From positions 248,001 to 312,000 of the forward strand of contig NZ_CP109461.1 of the NCBI RefSeq assembly GCF_036227565.1: DNA of 64,000 bases, read 5' to 3'. Origin of the DNA: Streptomyces sp. NBC_01454. GTDB lineage: Bacteria; Actinomycetota; Actinomycetes; Streptomycetales; Streptomycetaceae. Positions 1 to 9,457 of the stretch are shown here, in pieces. A program made the position numbers and the translations under genes. Position 1 is the first letter of the stretch. Every line of letters starts with the position of its first letter. Below the pieces are notes generated by a model, which searched no databases, was not told where the DNA came from, and saw nothing but the letters and a program-made list of their open reading frames with translations.

Positions 1-1
1 T

Positions 2-316
2 CCCATGATCATGCGCGACACGGTCTTCTGCGCGATTCCGCAGGACTCCGACCGCGACGCGATCAGCGAGTCCATCGTCCGGATGGTCAGCGAAGTCGCC
101 GAATACGTACCCGGCTACACCCTGCGCGCCGACCCGCAGTTCGACGACCCGCGCCCTGAATGGAAGGACCAGGCCCGGGTGGCCGTCTTCCTCGAGGTGC
201 GCGGCCGGGGCGACTATCTGCCGCCCTGGGCAGGGAATCTGGACATCATGACGGCCGCGGCCGCTCGCGTAGGCGAGCTGCTGGCGGACGCGAAGACCAC
301 GGCGGTGAACTCATGA
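2..316 (+). CDS. dmpF: acetaldehyde dehydrogenase (acylating), C-terminal part
   Basis: The coding frame is already open at base 2, so the gene starts outside the window. The visible 104 residues match the C-terminus of acylating acetaldehyde dehydrogenases (DmpF/BphJ/MhpF), including the near-terminal block [20 protein letters not shown]. The enzyme converts the acetaldehyde channelled from the partner aldolase into acetyl-CoA with NAD+ and CoA. Its TGA overlaps the ATG of the aldolase gene (ATGA at 313-316), which fits the known obligate complex of the two proteins. The NAD-binding part and the catalytic Cys lie upstream and cannot be checked. Confidence 0.9.
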   Translation, partial: PMIMRDTVFCAIPQDSDRDAISESIVRMVSEVAEYVPGYTLRADPQFDDPRPEWKDQARVAVFLEVRGRGDYLPPWAGNLDIMTAAAARVGELLADAKTTAVNS

Positions 317-1365
317 CTCCCGAAACGACCGATGCTCCGCGCAAGCTGCGCATCACCGATTCGACCCTCAGGGACGGCTCGCACGCGATGCGGCACCAGT
401 TCACCGAGGAACAGGTACGCGGCGTCGTCCACGCCCTGGACAACGCGGGTGTCGAGGTCATCGAAGTGGCCCACGGCGACGGCCTCGGCGGCTCAAGTTT
501 CAATTACGGCTTCTCCAAGGTCGACGAGATCCAGCTGATCGGGGCCGCCGTCGACGAAGCCACCCGCGCGAAGATCGCCGTCCTGATGCTGCCCGGCGTC
601 GGCACGGTCACCGAGCTGAAGCGCGCCCACGCCGTCGGCGCGAGTGTGGCCCGCATCGCCACCCACTGCACCGAAGCCGACACCTCCGTCCAGCACTTCA
701 CTGCCGCACGGGCGCTCGGCATGGAGACGGTCGGCTTCCTGATGCTCTCGCACCGCATCGGCCCGGACGAACTCGCCAAGCAGGCCCGGATCATGGTCGA
801 CGCCGGCGCCCAGTGCGTGTACGTCGTCGACTCCGCCGGAGCCCTGGTGCTCGCAGATGCACAAGCCCGCGTCCAGGCCTTGGTCAAGGAGATCGGACAC
901 GAGGCCCAGGTCGGCTTCCACGGCCACCAGAATCTCTCCCTCGGCGTTGCCAACTCCGTGCTCGCCTACCAGGGCGGCGCCCAGCAGATCGACGGCGCTC
1001 TGTGCGCGCTCGGCGCCGGAGCCGGAAACTCACCGACCGAAGTGCTTGCGGCCACCTTCGAGCGCATGGGAATTCCCACCGGCGTCGACGTCGATCTGGC
1101 ACTGGCTGCCGCCCAGGACGTGGTCAAGCCCTTCATCCCGCGGCTGCCATGGATGGACCGCTCTTCGATCGTGCAGGGCTATGCGGGCGTCTACTCCAGC
1201 TTCCTGTTGCACGCCGAACGTGCCTCGGAACGCTACGGCGTGCCCGCCCACGAGATCCTCGAGCAGGTGGGCGAAGCCGGCTACGTAGGTGGCCAGGAAG
1301 ACATGATCATTGACATCGCTCTGCGGCTCGCTGAAGAGCGCGAGAAGGCGGGGGCCGATCGATGA
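313..1365 (+). CDS. dmpG: 4-hydroxy-2-oxovalerate aldolase
   Basis: 350 residues, a normal length for the DmpG/BphI/MhpE family of HMGL-like pyruvate aldolases. It cleaves 4-hydroxy-2-oxovalerate to pyruvate and acetaldehyde. The N-terminal block [17 protein letters not shown] carries the Arg-Asp pair used for catalysis and metal binding, and [15 protein letters not shown] carries the His metal ligands. An open frame runs further upstream to 160, but the ATG at 313 overlaps the stop of the dehydrogenase gene and gives the family N-terminus, so 313 is the start. Its own TGA overlaps the next ATG at 1362. The tight overlaps indicate translational coupling in one operon. Confidence 0.95.
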   Translation: MTPETTDAPRKLRITDSTLRDGSHAMRHQFTEEQVRGVVHALDNAGVEVIEVAHGDGLGGSSFNYGFSKVDEIQLIGAAVDEATRAKIAVLMLPGVGTVTELKRAHAVGASVARIATHCTEADTSVQHFTAARALGMETVGFLMLSHRIGPDELAKQARIMVDAGAQCVYVVDSAGALVLADAQARVQALVKEIGHEAQVGFHGHQNLSLGVANSVLAYQGGAQQIDGALCALGAGAGNSPTEVLAATFERMGIPTGVDVDLALAAAQDVVKPFIPRLPWMDRSSIVQGYAGVYSSFLLHAERASERYGVPAHEILEQVGEAGYVGGQEDMIIDIALRLAEEREKAGADR

Positions 1366-2141
1366 CCCGGAACATCGCCCACGCCGCCGCTGCCCTGCTG
1401 GAAGCAGAAGACAACCGCACCGACCGCACCCCGCTCACCGACGAGTGGCCCGAACTCGACCTGGCCACCGCGTACGCGGTTCAGGACGAAGCACTCCGCC
1501 GCAGGCTGGAGCGCGGCGAGAAGCTCGTCGGTGTCAAGCTCGGCCTGACCTCGCGGGCCAAGCAGGAGCGGATGGGCATTGCCACACCGCTCACGGCTTG
1601 GCTGACCGACGCCATGCTGCTGCCGACGGGCTCCCCGGTTCCGAAGGACGGGCTGATCCACCCACGAGCGGAACCCGAGATCGTGTTCGTCATGAAGGAC
1701 AGGCTCGCTGGTCCCGGTGTCACTGCGGCAACGGCCCTGGCCGCAGTCGGCTCCGTGCACGGAGGCATCGAACTGATCGACAGCCGCTACCGGGGCTTCC
1801 GCTTCACACTGCCCGACGTGGTCGCCGACAACTGCTCCTCCGGCCGTTTCGTCACCGGCCCCGTCGCCCAGCCGCCCGAGAAGATCGACCTCACGATGGA
1901 GGCCTGCCTGGTCGAGGTCGACGGCCAAGTCACCGACAGTGCCACCGGCGCCGCCGTTCTGGGGCATCCGGCTGAGGCACTGGCTTTGGCAGCCAACGAC
2001 CTCGCCCGCCGAGGCGTTGCGATCGAACCTGGCTGGCTGGTGCTGACCGGCGGCATGACCGACGCGGTCCCCGTACCGCCCGGCACCACCATCGCGGTCC
2101 ACTTCACCCACCTCGGTTCGCTCCATCTGACAGGAGGCTGA
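1362..2141 (+). CDS. dmpH: 4-oxalocrotonate decarboxylase (2-oxo-3-hexenedioate decarboxylase)
   Basis: 259 residues of the hydratase/decarboxylase family related to fumarylacetoacetate hydrolase. The blocks [16 protein letters not shown] and [17 protein letters not shown] are closer to DmpH/XylI/NahK decarboxylases than to the DmpE hydratase. The enzyme makes 2-oxopent-4-enoate from 2-oxo-3-hexenedioate. The next two genes, a tautomerase and a semialdehyde dehydrogenase, supply this substrate, which supports the decarboxylase call. The start overlaps the aldolase stop (ATGA). A 2-oxopent-4-enoate hydratase is still needed and is presumably encoded upstream of the window; a hydratase role for this gene itself is the main alternative. 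Confidence 0.85.
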   Translation: MTRNIAHAAAALLEAEDNRTDRTPLTDEWPELDLATAYAVQDEALRRRLERGEKLVGVKLGLTSRAKQERMGIATPLTAWLTDAMLLPTGSPVPKDGLIHPRAEPEIVFVMKDRLAGPGVTAATALAAVGSVHGGIELIDSRYRGFRFTLPDVVADNCSSGRFVTGPVAQPPEKIDLTMEACLVEVDGQVTDSATGAAVLGHPAEALALAANDLARRGVAIEPGWLVLTGGMTDAVPVPPGTTIAVHFTHLGSLHLTGG

Positions 2142-2142
2142 C

Positions 2143-2361
2143 ATGCCGCTGATCGAAGCGATCCTGGTCGGCGGCCGTACACCGGACGGAATCCGCTCGC
2201 TCATCCCCGAGCTGACCGAGGGAGTCGTCAAGGCACTGGGCGTGCCGCAGCAGAGCGTTCAAGTCGCCGTTCGGGAGCTACCGAAGACGCACTGGGCGGC
2301 CGGCGATGTCACCGTCGCCGAACGCGAGACGGCAAGCCGGTTCGCGGAAGGACCGATCTGA
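2143..2361 (+). CDS. dmpI: 4-oxalocrotonate tautomerase family protein
   Basis: 72 residues, the usual size of 4-oxalocrotonate tautomerases. After Met removal Pro-1 (MPLIEAILVGGR) would be the catalytic base, and Arg at about position 12 is in the family place. It isomerises 2-hydroxymuconate to 2-oxo-3-hexenedioate between the dehydrogenase and the decarboxylase. An AGGAGG ribosome site ends 5 bases before the ATG. It lies one base after dmpH and its TGA overlaps the next ATG. The C-terminal half is less conserved than the N-terminus, so substrate specificity is inferred mostly from context. Confidence 0.88.
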   Translation: MPLIEAILVGGRTPDGIRSLIPELTEGVVKALGVPQQSVQVAVRELPKTHWAAGDVTVAERETASRFAEGPI

Positions 2362-3809
2362 TGGAGCTCTACGGCCACGTGATCGACGGCAAGGAGGTGG
2401 CCGCTGCCTCGGACGCCACCTTCAACACCGTTGATCCATACACCCGTCAGGCCTGGGCGGAGATCGCGCTCGGCGACAGCTCCGACGCAGACCGTGCGGT
2501 GGCCGCCGCCCGCCGGGCTTTCGACTCAGGCCCGTGGCCGCGGATGGGCGCAGCCGAGCGAGGCCGTATCCTGCACCGCCTGGCCGACCTGATCGAGGCA
2601 CACGCCGACGACCTCGGTCTGGCGGACACCCGGGACATGGGCAAGCCGATCGCCCAGTCCCGTGGCAACGATGTACCCCGCACGGCCGCGAACTTCCGGT
2701 TCTTCGCTGACCACGCACGGCTGTCCACCTCCGAGGCTTATTCGATGGACACCGGCCACCATGCCTACGCCCGTTTCGACCCGGCAGGGGTTGTGGCCGC
2801 GATCGCGCCGTGGAACTTCCCGATGATGCTGGAGTCCTGGAAGATCGCGCCCGCGCTCGCCTGGGGCAACACCGTGGTACTCAAGCCCGCCGAGGACACC
2901 CCCGTCTCCGCCACCCTGATGGCCCGGCTGGCGCTCGAAGCAGGAATGCCGCCCGGCGTGTTCAACGTCGTCCACGGCTACGGACCTGACTCGGCGGGCC
3001 AGGCCCTCACCGAGAATGCGGCCGTGGACCGGATCACCTTCACGGGCGAGTCGGGCACCGGCCGCATCATCGCCGAGGCAGGAGCCCGCAACCTCACCCC
3101 TGTCAGCCTTGAACTCGGAGGCAAGGGCGCCAACTTGGTCTTCGCCGATGCCGACCTGAACAACGCGGTCGAGTGGTCGATCCGGGCAGTGTTCACCAAC
3201 TCGGGCCAGGTCTGTCTCGCAGGCTCTCGGCTGTACGTCCAGCGGGAGATCTACGACGAGTTCCTCACCCGGTTCATCGCAGCGGCCGACGCCATGGTCA
3301 TCGGCGACCCCATGGACGAGACAACCCAGATCGGGCCGCTCGCCTCCGCGGAGCACCACGCGAAGGTCACCGGTTACGTGGACACCGTTGCGGAGCAGGG
3401 AGGCACGTTGCGAGCCGGTGGTCGCGACGACGGCTGGACGGTACGCCCCACGGTGATCACCGGCATGGGCCAGAACGCCCGGCACACCCGCGAGGAGATT
3501 TTCGGCCCCGTCGTCGTGGTGATCCCCTTTACCACCGAGGCCGAGGTGGTCGACCTGGCCAATGACACGCTGTACGGCCTCAACGCCATGTTGTTCACCG
3601 AGAACCTGCATCGCGCACACCGCGTCTCGGCCGCACTGCGTGCGGGAACCGTCTGGGTCAACTGCTTTTTCGTACGGGACCTGCGGGCGCCCTTCGGCGG
3701 CGTCGGTGACTCCGGAATAGGGCGCGGGGGAGGCACCTTCAGCCGTGAGTTCTTCACCGAGCCCAAGGCAGTGGTGATGCAGATTGCGCCGGAAGAGAAC
3801 GCACAGTGA
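2361..3809 (+). CDS. dmpC: 2-hydroxymuconic semialdehyde dehydrogenase
   Basis: 482 residues of the aldehyde dehydrogenase superfamily. The oxyanion Asn is in APWNFP (N152), the general base Glu in LELGGK (E251) and the nucleophile Cys in [10 protein letters not shown] (C285), so all catalytic residues are present. In this operon it should oxidise the ring-cleavage product 2-hydroxymuconic semialdehyde to 2-hydroxymuconate with NAD+, the entry of the 4-oxalocrotonate branch. The start TGATG overlaps the tautomerase stop. It is the last gene of the operon: 330 bases without a convincing gene follow. A related semialdehyde substrate is possible. Confidence 0.9.
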   Translation: MELYGHVIDGKEVAAASDATFNTVDPYTRQAWAEIALGDSSDADRAVAAARRAFDSGPWPRMGAAERGRILHRLADLIEAHADDLGLADTRDMGKPIAQSRGNDVPRTAANFRFFADHARLSTSEAYSMDTGHHAYARFDPAGVVAAIAPWNFPMMLESWKIAPALAWGNTVVLKPAEDTPVSATLMARLALEAGMPPGVFNVVHGYGPDSAGQALTENAAVDRITFTGESGTGRIIAEAGARNLTPVSLELGGKGANLVFADADLNNAVEWSIRAVFTNSGQVCLAGSRLYVQREIYDEFLTRFIAAADAMVIGDPMDETTQIGPLASAEHHAKVTGYVDTVAEQGGTLRAGGRDDGWTVRPTVITGMGQNARHTREEIFGPVVVVIPFTTEAEVVDLANDTLYGLNAMLFTENLHRAHRVSAALRAGTVWVNCFFVRDLRAPFGGVGDSGIGRGGGTFSREFFTEPKAVVMQIAPEENAQ

Positions 3810-4140
3810 GGTTGGCGAGGGCATGGATACCGCGGCGCGGATGGACAACCAGGCCGCGATCGAGATCGGCACCAGAGATCTTTGGGACTGCTGAGGTTCG
3901 AAACGGCGGGTTCGTGCCGCGAACGTTTCCCGGCAAGCGCACGATCTGTTCACCCCGGACTCCGGACCGGTCGTGCTGGATCCCGGCAAGATCCCCTGTA
4001 TCGGCCGGCCGGTGATGAGTCCATTTGACACCGGTGATCGCCGATGAGTCAGTAGATGAAGCCGTTCATGACTCGTTATGGGACTGCCACGGATCAGGCA
4101 TGCAGAAGCCCGACATGTTTGGCAGCCCACACACGAAGGA
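3810..4140 (+). other. intergenic region without a recognised gene
   Basis: About 330 bases between the meta-cleavage operon and the SpoIIE-type gene. Short frames exist but none resembles a known protein. I see no strong terminator hairpin. The stretch is likely decayed sequence plus the promoter of the downstream regulator. Confidence 0.4.
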
Positions 4141-6987
4141 GTGACCGACGAAGTTGGTAATATTTTGCATATGAAAGCGCGACTGGATGCGCTTGCCAGT
4201 TCCGAAGACATCACGGAGGGTGATGCCTTCGGACTGGCTCTTCTGCACGCCGTGGCCGGACTCGATGGCTTTGGTGGAGCAATACACCTGTGCGCTCCCC
4301 CCGCCAGGCTGCGTCTGGTGTCTTCGGTCGGACTGCATCCGGTGCTGCGCCAATCCTGGGAGATCATTGACCTGGAGGACGAGCCGGTTCCCGCACGCGC
4401 CGTCCGCGAGGGCGATGGCGTGTGGCTGCCCACCGCTCCATCCCGGGAGCTTGCTCACTCCGCCGGCCGATCGCTGGACGACCGGCTCGGCAGCGGGGCC
4501 GCCGCTGTCCCTCTGCACAGGGGCGGCAGGGTGACAGGATCGCTCACGGTCCTGACCGGCGCTCATGGCGGACCGTCGCAGGAGCAGTGGGACTTTCTCC
4601 ATGCCGTGGCTGTGTGGGTCGAGCAGCAACTGGGACAGGGGCCACCCCCCGCCCAACGGTTCCGCTCGGACGGAAGCGATCTCCGGCAGGTGCTCAAGGC
4701 CGTCGAGGTCGGCTCATGGGACGTCGACCTCCGCACTGGCGAGATGCTCTGGGACGAGGCATGCATGGTCCTCCACGGCGTCGATCCGGTCGGCTTTGTG
4801 CCGCGAGTCGAGACGTGGCTGGAGTCCATCCACCCCGACGACCTGCCGCGGACGCTGGCCGCTGTCGAGACGGTGATCCAAAAACGCAATCTGTACGAGG
4901 CCGAGTACCGGACCCGGCGGCGCGGCGGCCTGTATGCCTGGATACGTGTCCGCGGCACCGTCGTGCTGGACGACCAGGGGCAAGCCATCCGACTGGTCGG
5001 CACCGTTTGGGACAGCAGCGAGTCCCGATCCGCCTTGGACGCCCTGGGCCGCGCCGTGCGCCATATGCACGACGGGTTCCTCTCGGTGGACGGTGAATGG
5101 CGGCTCACCTTTGTGAACGAGGAAGCGGAACACATTCTGGGCGCTTCAGAGGAGGAACTGCGTGGCCGCGTCCTGTGGGAGCTGTCCCCGCTGCAAAAGA
5201 TGACGACCCTTGAAACCGCGTTCCGCGAGGCTGCCGCCAGGGATGCGCCTGTCGGCTTCGACGTTCGGATGCCAGATTCGGAACGCGACTACCATCTGCG
5301 GCTCGTCCCAGGGCGGGGCGCACGCGCCGTCTACTTCACGGATGTCACCGAGACCCTTCGCTACGAAGCCGAGCGGTCCGAGGCTGCACAGATCGCCGCT
5401 GAACGCGGCGCTTGGATCTCCGAGCTGACAGCGGCGCTCGCCAAAGCGACGACAGCGCGCGACGTGGTCGATGCCCTCGCCCAGCGGGTTCTGCCGTACG
5501 GAGTCACGGGCGTCAAAATGCAGATCATCGAGGGCGATCAGCTGTATGACATCGGTGAAGCCGGTCGGCCTCTAGCCTCCCTCGACCGGGGGGCAAGTTA
5601 CACGATGGCGCCCTGCGAGCCTGTCTGGGACGCGGTGCTGACCAAAGAGCCGGTCCTCATCTCCTCGACCCAGGAGTTCTTGGCGCGCTACCCGCAGGCA
5701 GCAGAACACCTGCGGGAGCCCAACCAGCAAGCATGGGCGTTTGTGCCTCTGGCCGCGTCCGGACACACCTTCGGCGTCTGCGTCCTGGCCTTCGACCAAC
5801 CCCGGGTATTCAGCGAGGACGAGTGCGCCCTACTGACGGGAGTCACCGCACTGGTTGCCCATGCCCTTGAGAGGGCGCGACTCTACGACGCCGAGCACAC
5901 CCGGTCCAGGGAACTGCAGCGGAGCCTGCTCCCCCAGGAGCTCCCCGACCTGTCCGCATGCACGATCGCCGCACGCTATATCCCTGGCGAGCAGGATATG
6001 GATGTGGGAGGTGACTGGTACGACGTCATCCCACTCTCGGCGGCGCGAGTCGCACTCGTCATCGGCGACGTAATGGGGCATGGCCTGTCCGAGGCCACCA
6101 CCATGGGCCGACTGCGTACTGCAGTCCACACTCTCGCCGCCCTCGAGCTTCCTCCCGAAGAGATCATGGGACATCTCAACGACATCGTCAGCGGCCTCGG
6201 GGAGGACTCGTACGCCACCTGCCTGTACGCACTCTATGATTCCACCGACCGCAGCTGCACTATTGTTTGCGCTGGCCACCCACCACCAGCAGTGGTCCAT
6301 CCCGACGGCTCTGTGCACTTCCTCGACGTACCCCGGAATCCGCCGCTAGGCGCTGCGGAACCGCCGTTCGAGACGATGGAGCTGGACCTACCTGCGGAGA
6401 GCCTGCTGGTGCTGTACACCGACGGCCTGGTCGAATCGGCTGAACGCGACATCGATCAAGGCATGCTCCGACTCACGCAGCTTCTGCACACGGCCCAGAG
6501 CGAAGATTTGCACCGACTGTGCAGCGCGTTGACCGCCGATCTGCTCCCGGCCGGGCATCCCAGCGGGGATGACGCTGTCCTTCTCGTTGCCAGCGTCCAC
6601 GCGTTGCCGGCCGATCACATGGCCTCTTGGCTGCTCCCGGAGGACCCACAGGCCGCAGGCCGGGCTCGCGAATTGATCCGGGACCAGCTTTCCGCCTGGG
6701 GACTGGACGATCTGACGATGACCACGGAGCTGCTGGCCAGCGAACTGGTGGGGAACGTCATACGCCATGCGCAGGGGCCACTGCACTTGCGGCTGCTGCG
6801 TGATGAGGAGCTTCTCTGCGAAGTCTCCGACGGCAGCCTCACCATGCCCCGTATCCGCCGGGCTTTGGAGACAGATGAAGGAGGGCGGGGGCTGCAACTG
6901 GTCGCTGCGCTCTCACAACGGTGGGGCGTCCGCTACACGGCCACCGGAAAGTGGATCTGGACAGCTCAGCCGCTTCCCGGCAGGTGA
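4141..6987 (+). CDS. multidomain SpoIIE-type PP2C phosphatase with GAF, PAS and HATPase domains
   Basis: About 950 residues. In order I read a GAF-like domain (about 10-165), two PAS domains (about 190-290, with VGSWDVDLRTGEMLW, and 300-405), a second GAF (about 425-580), a SpoIIE/PP2C phosphatase core (about 600-815, with VGGDWYDVIPL, VIGDVMGHG and a terminal GDDAVLLV metal motif), and a C-terminal GHKL kinase-like domain (SELVGNVIRHA and GGRGLQLV). This is the actinobacterial type that dephosphorylates anti-anti-sigma factors and may phosphorylate them through the last domain. The sensory ligand is unknown. The start is uncertain: ATG 4078, GTG 4141 and ATG 4171 are in frame and none has an ideally spaced ribosome site. 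It stands alone, so a link to the aromatic operon is only positional. Confidence 0.85.
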   Translation: MTDEVGNILHMKARLDALASSEDITEGDAFGLALLHAVAGLDGFGGAIHLCAPPARLRLVSSVGLHPVLRQSWEIIDLEDEPVPARAVREGDGVWLPTAPSRELAHSAGRSLDDRLGSGAAAVPLHRGGRVTGSLTVLTGAHGGPSQEQWDFLHAVAVWVEQQLGQGPPPAQRFRSDGSDLRQVLKAVEVGSWDVDLRTGEMLWDEACMVLHGVDPVGFVPRVETWLESIHPDDLPRTLAAVETVIQKRNLYEAEYRTRRRGGLYAWIRVRGTVVLDDQGQAIRLVGTVWDSSESRSALDALGRAVRHMHDGFLSVDGEWRLTFVNEEAEHILGASEEELRGRVLWELSPLQKMTTLETAFREAAARDAPVGFDVRMPDSERDYHLRLVPGRGARAVYFTDVTETLRYEAERSEAAQIAAERGAWISELTAALAKATTARDVVDALAQRVLPYGVTGVKMQIIEGDQLYDIGEAGRPLASLDRGASYTMAPCEPVWDAVLTKEPVLISSTQEFLARYPQAAEHLREPNQQAWAFVPLAASGHTFGVCVLAFDQPRVFSEDECALLTGVTALVAHALERARLYDAEHTRSRELQRSLLPQELPDLSACTIAARYIPGEQDMDVGGDWYDVIPLSAARVALVIGDVMGHGLSEATTMGRLRTAVHTLAALELPPEEIMGHLNDIVSGLGEDSYATCLYALYDSTDRSCTIVCAGHPPPAVVHPDGSVHFLDVPRNPPLGAAEPPFETMELDLPAESLLVLYTDGLVESAERDIDQGMLRLTQLLHTAQSEDLHRLCSALTADLLPAGHPSGDDAVLLVASVHALPADHMASWLLPEDPQAAGRARELIRDQLSAWGLDDLTMTTELLASELVGNVIRHAQGPLHLRLLRDEELLCEVSDGSLTMPRIRRALETDEGGRGLQLVAALSQRWGVRYTATGKWIWTAQPLPGR

Positions 6988-7186
6988 GGCTTCCTGGCGA
7001 TATCGGCGGGGCGATCGTACGGTCAGCGACTCGTAGCGTGACCGGCGCCGCGACCGGCCGCACCTCGGGACATGGGTGGCTGTTGCCCGGACGGCCGAAC
7101 TCCTTCTCATTCGCGACGCTGTCGGCCGCATCCCAGCAGCGTACGCCCAAGCCATCGAATGCTAAAGACAACGGCATTGCCTCTTA

Positions 7187-8077
7187 GAGGAGCTAACAGA
7201 AAGCTTCTGTGTCGCCATGTCTCGCTTCCTGGTGGCTCGTTGGACATGTCATGGGGAAGGGGAAGGGTCCGCCGTGGCTGGTGACGGATGACTTGTGGGC
7301 GAGATTCGAGCCTCTGTTGCCGGTCCGTGAGCGCAGATCTCGCAATGCTGGGCGTCTGCCGCTGGATGACCGCCGGTGCCTGCAGGGGATCCTGTTCGTG
7401 CTGCATACCGGCATCCAATGGGAGTGGTTGCCACAGGAGCTCGGGTTCGGGTCGGGGATGACGTGCTGGCGCCGGCTGCGGGACTGGAACGAAGCTGGCG
7501 TATGGGACCGGCTCCACCAGGTGCTGCTGACCGAATTGCACCAGGCGGGAAAGCTGGACTGGTCCCGGGCGGTGATCGACGGGTCGCATCGGCAGGCGCG
7601 TCGGGGCGGCCCAAAACAGGTCCGAGTCCGGTCGACCGTGCCAGGCCGGGCTCGAAGCACCACGTGATCACCGACGCACAAGGCACCCCGCTGGCCATCA
7701 CGCTTACAGGTGGCAACCGGCATGATGTCACCCAGTTACTGCCCCTGCTCGACGCGATACCGCACATCAGGGGCCGCACCGGCAGACCTCGCCACCGGCC
7801 CCGGCAGCTGTTTGCCGACCGCGGTTACGACTTCGACAAGTACCGCCGTCTGCTGTGGAAGCGCGGGATCAAGCCGGCCATCGCCCGACGAGGGGTGCCG
7901 CACGGCTCCGGGCTCGGCGCCGTCCGCTGGGTGGTCGAGCGCACGAACGCCTGGATTCACGGCTTTCGCAGGCTGCGAATCCGCTGGGAGATCCGCGACG
8001 ACGTCCACGAGGCATTCCTCAAACTGGCCTGCTGTGTCATCACCTATCGACGCATCCAAGCATTCTGTTAGCTCCTC
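7187..8077 (+). mobile_element. IS5-family (IS427-group) insertion sequence, intact
   Basis: The ends are a perfect 15-bp inverted repeat: GAGGAGCTAACAGAA at 7187-7201 and its complement at 8063-8077. The element is 891 bp and is flanked by the trinucleotide TTA on both sides (7184-7186 and 8078-8080), the type of duplication made by IS427/IS1031 relatives. Perfect ends and target duplication indicate a recent insertion. Confidence 0.92.
7251..8071 (+). CDS. IS5-family transposase, two frames joined by a likely -1 frameshift
   Basis: The first frame (7251-7667) encodes the N-terminal part with the DDE Asp block AVIDGSHRQARRGGPK. The second frame (ending 8071) continues with GPSPVDRARPGSKHH, the second Asp block QLFADRGYDFD and the Glu region RWVVERTNAWIHGFRRL. 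Reading CCA AAA and then slipping back one base at the A run near 7612 gives PKTGP, which matches the uninterrupted family sequence. Programmed -1 shifting is known in IS5-family IS427-type elements, so the element may be active. A sequencing error would look the same. The start ATG at 7251 gives the typical WLVTDDLWARFEPLLP N-terminus. Confidence 0.88.
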
Positions 8078-8252
8078 TTAGCCGGCCGAGCCGAGATGTC
8101 CGGGCAGGTGGGTCGGCGTGGAGTTGCCCCTCGTTCCTGCGGGCCGTCTGCTCCGGCAAGGGCGACGTGCTATCCGGCGCCATAAGGTCACGCGCCGGTG
8201 GACGCCGACGTCGGTGCGGCGCAATGACAGGCACTCGACGCTCTGTAGGTGT

Positions 8253-9089
8253 TCAGAATTCTCCGGAAAGGAAGGTAGACGCGAGGGAGGCGAAGCTTTC
8301 GGCGTGCTCGATCTGGACCCAGTGCCCGCACTGAGCGAATACGTGCAGTTGGCTCTTGGGGATCAACTCGAGCAGCCTGCGGCTTGTGGTCAACGGAATC
8401 ACCTGGTCATCGCGCCCGTGCACAATGAGCGTTTCGTGTGGGAGGGCGGCAATGTCACTTTCGGGGACCGCCATGGCAGTGATCTTGTCCTGCCGTGGCG
8501 CGGGGAACATTGCCGCATACGCTTCATGGACACCAGGGCGGGTCGAGGCTCGGTATCGAAGCTCGGCGAGCTCGTCGGTGGCGAAGCGTGGGTCGTAGGC
8601 GAAGACGTCGAGCAGACGACGCATGTTCTCGACGGACGGTTCGTAGCCCCAGACCGCGTCCAACCCGGGGGTGAGGGGGAACAGCACGCCGACGCTGCCC
8701 ATCAATACCAGCCGGTCCACCCGATCGGGGTGGCGGGTGGCAAGCCTCAGTGCCAATGATCCGCCGAAGCTGTTGCCGACAATCGATACCCGTTCGAGGC
8801 CCAGCGCGTCGAGGAAGCCCACGAGGTGGGCCAACCAGTTCTCGGCGTCGTACTGCACTCCTTCGGGGCGTTGTGTGTAGCCGAAGCCGAGGATGTCGGG
8901 GGCGAGGACGCGATGTCGTTTGGCAAGTTCGGGAATGGTAAGGCGCCAGTTGGCCCATGCCGACACACCGGGCCCCGAGCCGTGGATCAGCAGCACCGGG
9001 TGGCCGGAGCCGTAATCGTGGTAGTTGGTCGCGACGCCGTTCACGTCGACGGTCAGGCCGATCTCTGGTGATTCCGCATTGCCTGTCAT
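8253..9089 (-). CDS. dmpD: 2-hydroxymuconic semialdehyde hydrolase (alpha/beta hydrolase)
   Basis: 278 residues, the usual length of DmpD/XylF/TodF C-C bond hydrolases. The nucleophile elbow GNSFGG gives S107, the acid is D228 in HGRDDQVIP and the base is H256 in CGHWVQIEH. The oxyanion segment LLIHGSGPGVSAWANW is that of meta-cleavage product hydrolases. It would cleave 2-hydroxymuconic semialdehyde (or an alkyl/aryl homologue) to 2-oxopent-4-enoate and a carboxylate, the hydrolytic branch that bypasses dmpC, dmpI and dmpH. It lies downstream of the TetR-fusion gene on the same strand, 368 bases away. Exact substrate is not determined. Confidence 0.88.
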   Translation of the reverse strand: MTGNAESPEIGLTVDVNGVATNYHDYGSGHPVLLIHGSGPGVSAWANWRLTIPELAKRHRVLAPDILGFGYTQRPEGVQYDAENWLAHLVGFLDALGLERVSIVGNSFGGSLALRLATRHPDRVDRLVLMGSVGVLFPLTPGLDAVWGYEPSVENMRRLLDVFAYDPRFATDELAELRYRASTRPGVHEAYAAMFPAPRQDKITAMAVPESDIAALPHETLIVHGRDDQVIPLTTSRRLLELIPKSQLHVFAQCGHWVQIEHAESFASLASTFLSGEF

Positions 9090-9457
9090 GGGAGCTCCTT
9101 ACTGCCCGCATGGGCGTTGGCTTGGGTGTCTTCCCACTCGATACGACACGATCGTAGAACCTGGGCCAGGGTGATACAGCGCCTTGCCGACCGCGGTCCT
9201 CGGTGGTCTGGGCGAGCGACGCCCTGCCGTTGTGTTTCTCGTGGCGCCGAATTCGGCTGGTGCAGTTGCCGCGCCACCAGGCACGTCACCGGCACCGGTC
9301 TCGCTGGAGGCGTTTCATCGCCCGTGGCGCCCAGTTCGTGACCCCGTGATCCGGTCCGGCACGGCCGCCGGCCCCGCTCAAAGAGTCGGTCCCTAGGAAG
9401 ATGAGCCGCCCCACAGAAATCAGCACCTTGGCGGTAAAGGCTGAGGTGGACTGCTCG
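9090..9457 (-). other. intergenic region upstream of the hydrolase gene
   Basis: About 370 bases with no recognisable gene on either strand. A GGAGCTCC segment just before the hydrolase ATG supplies its ribosome site. The region is long enough to hold a separate promoter for the hydrolase gene, but I see no clear copy of the GAAGTAA palindrome found upstream of the dioxygenase gene. Confidence 0.4.

Noticed and set aside
160-312. N-terminal extension of the aldolase frame
   Set aside because: It overlaps the acetaldehyde dehydrogenase end in another frame, and the family N-terminus starts at ATG 313 with the ATGA overlap.
2526-4433. 635-codon open frame on the minus strand
   Set aside because: It lies antisense to the semialdehyde dehydrogenase and regulator genes and has GC-driven composition with no recognisable motif.
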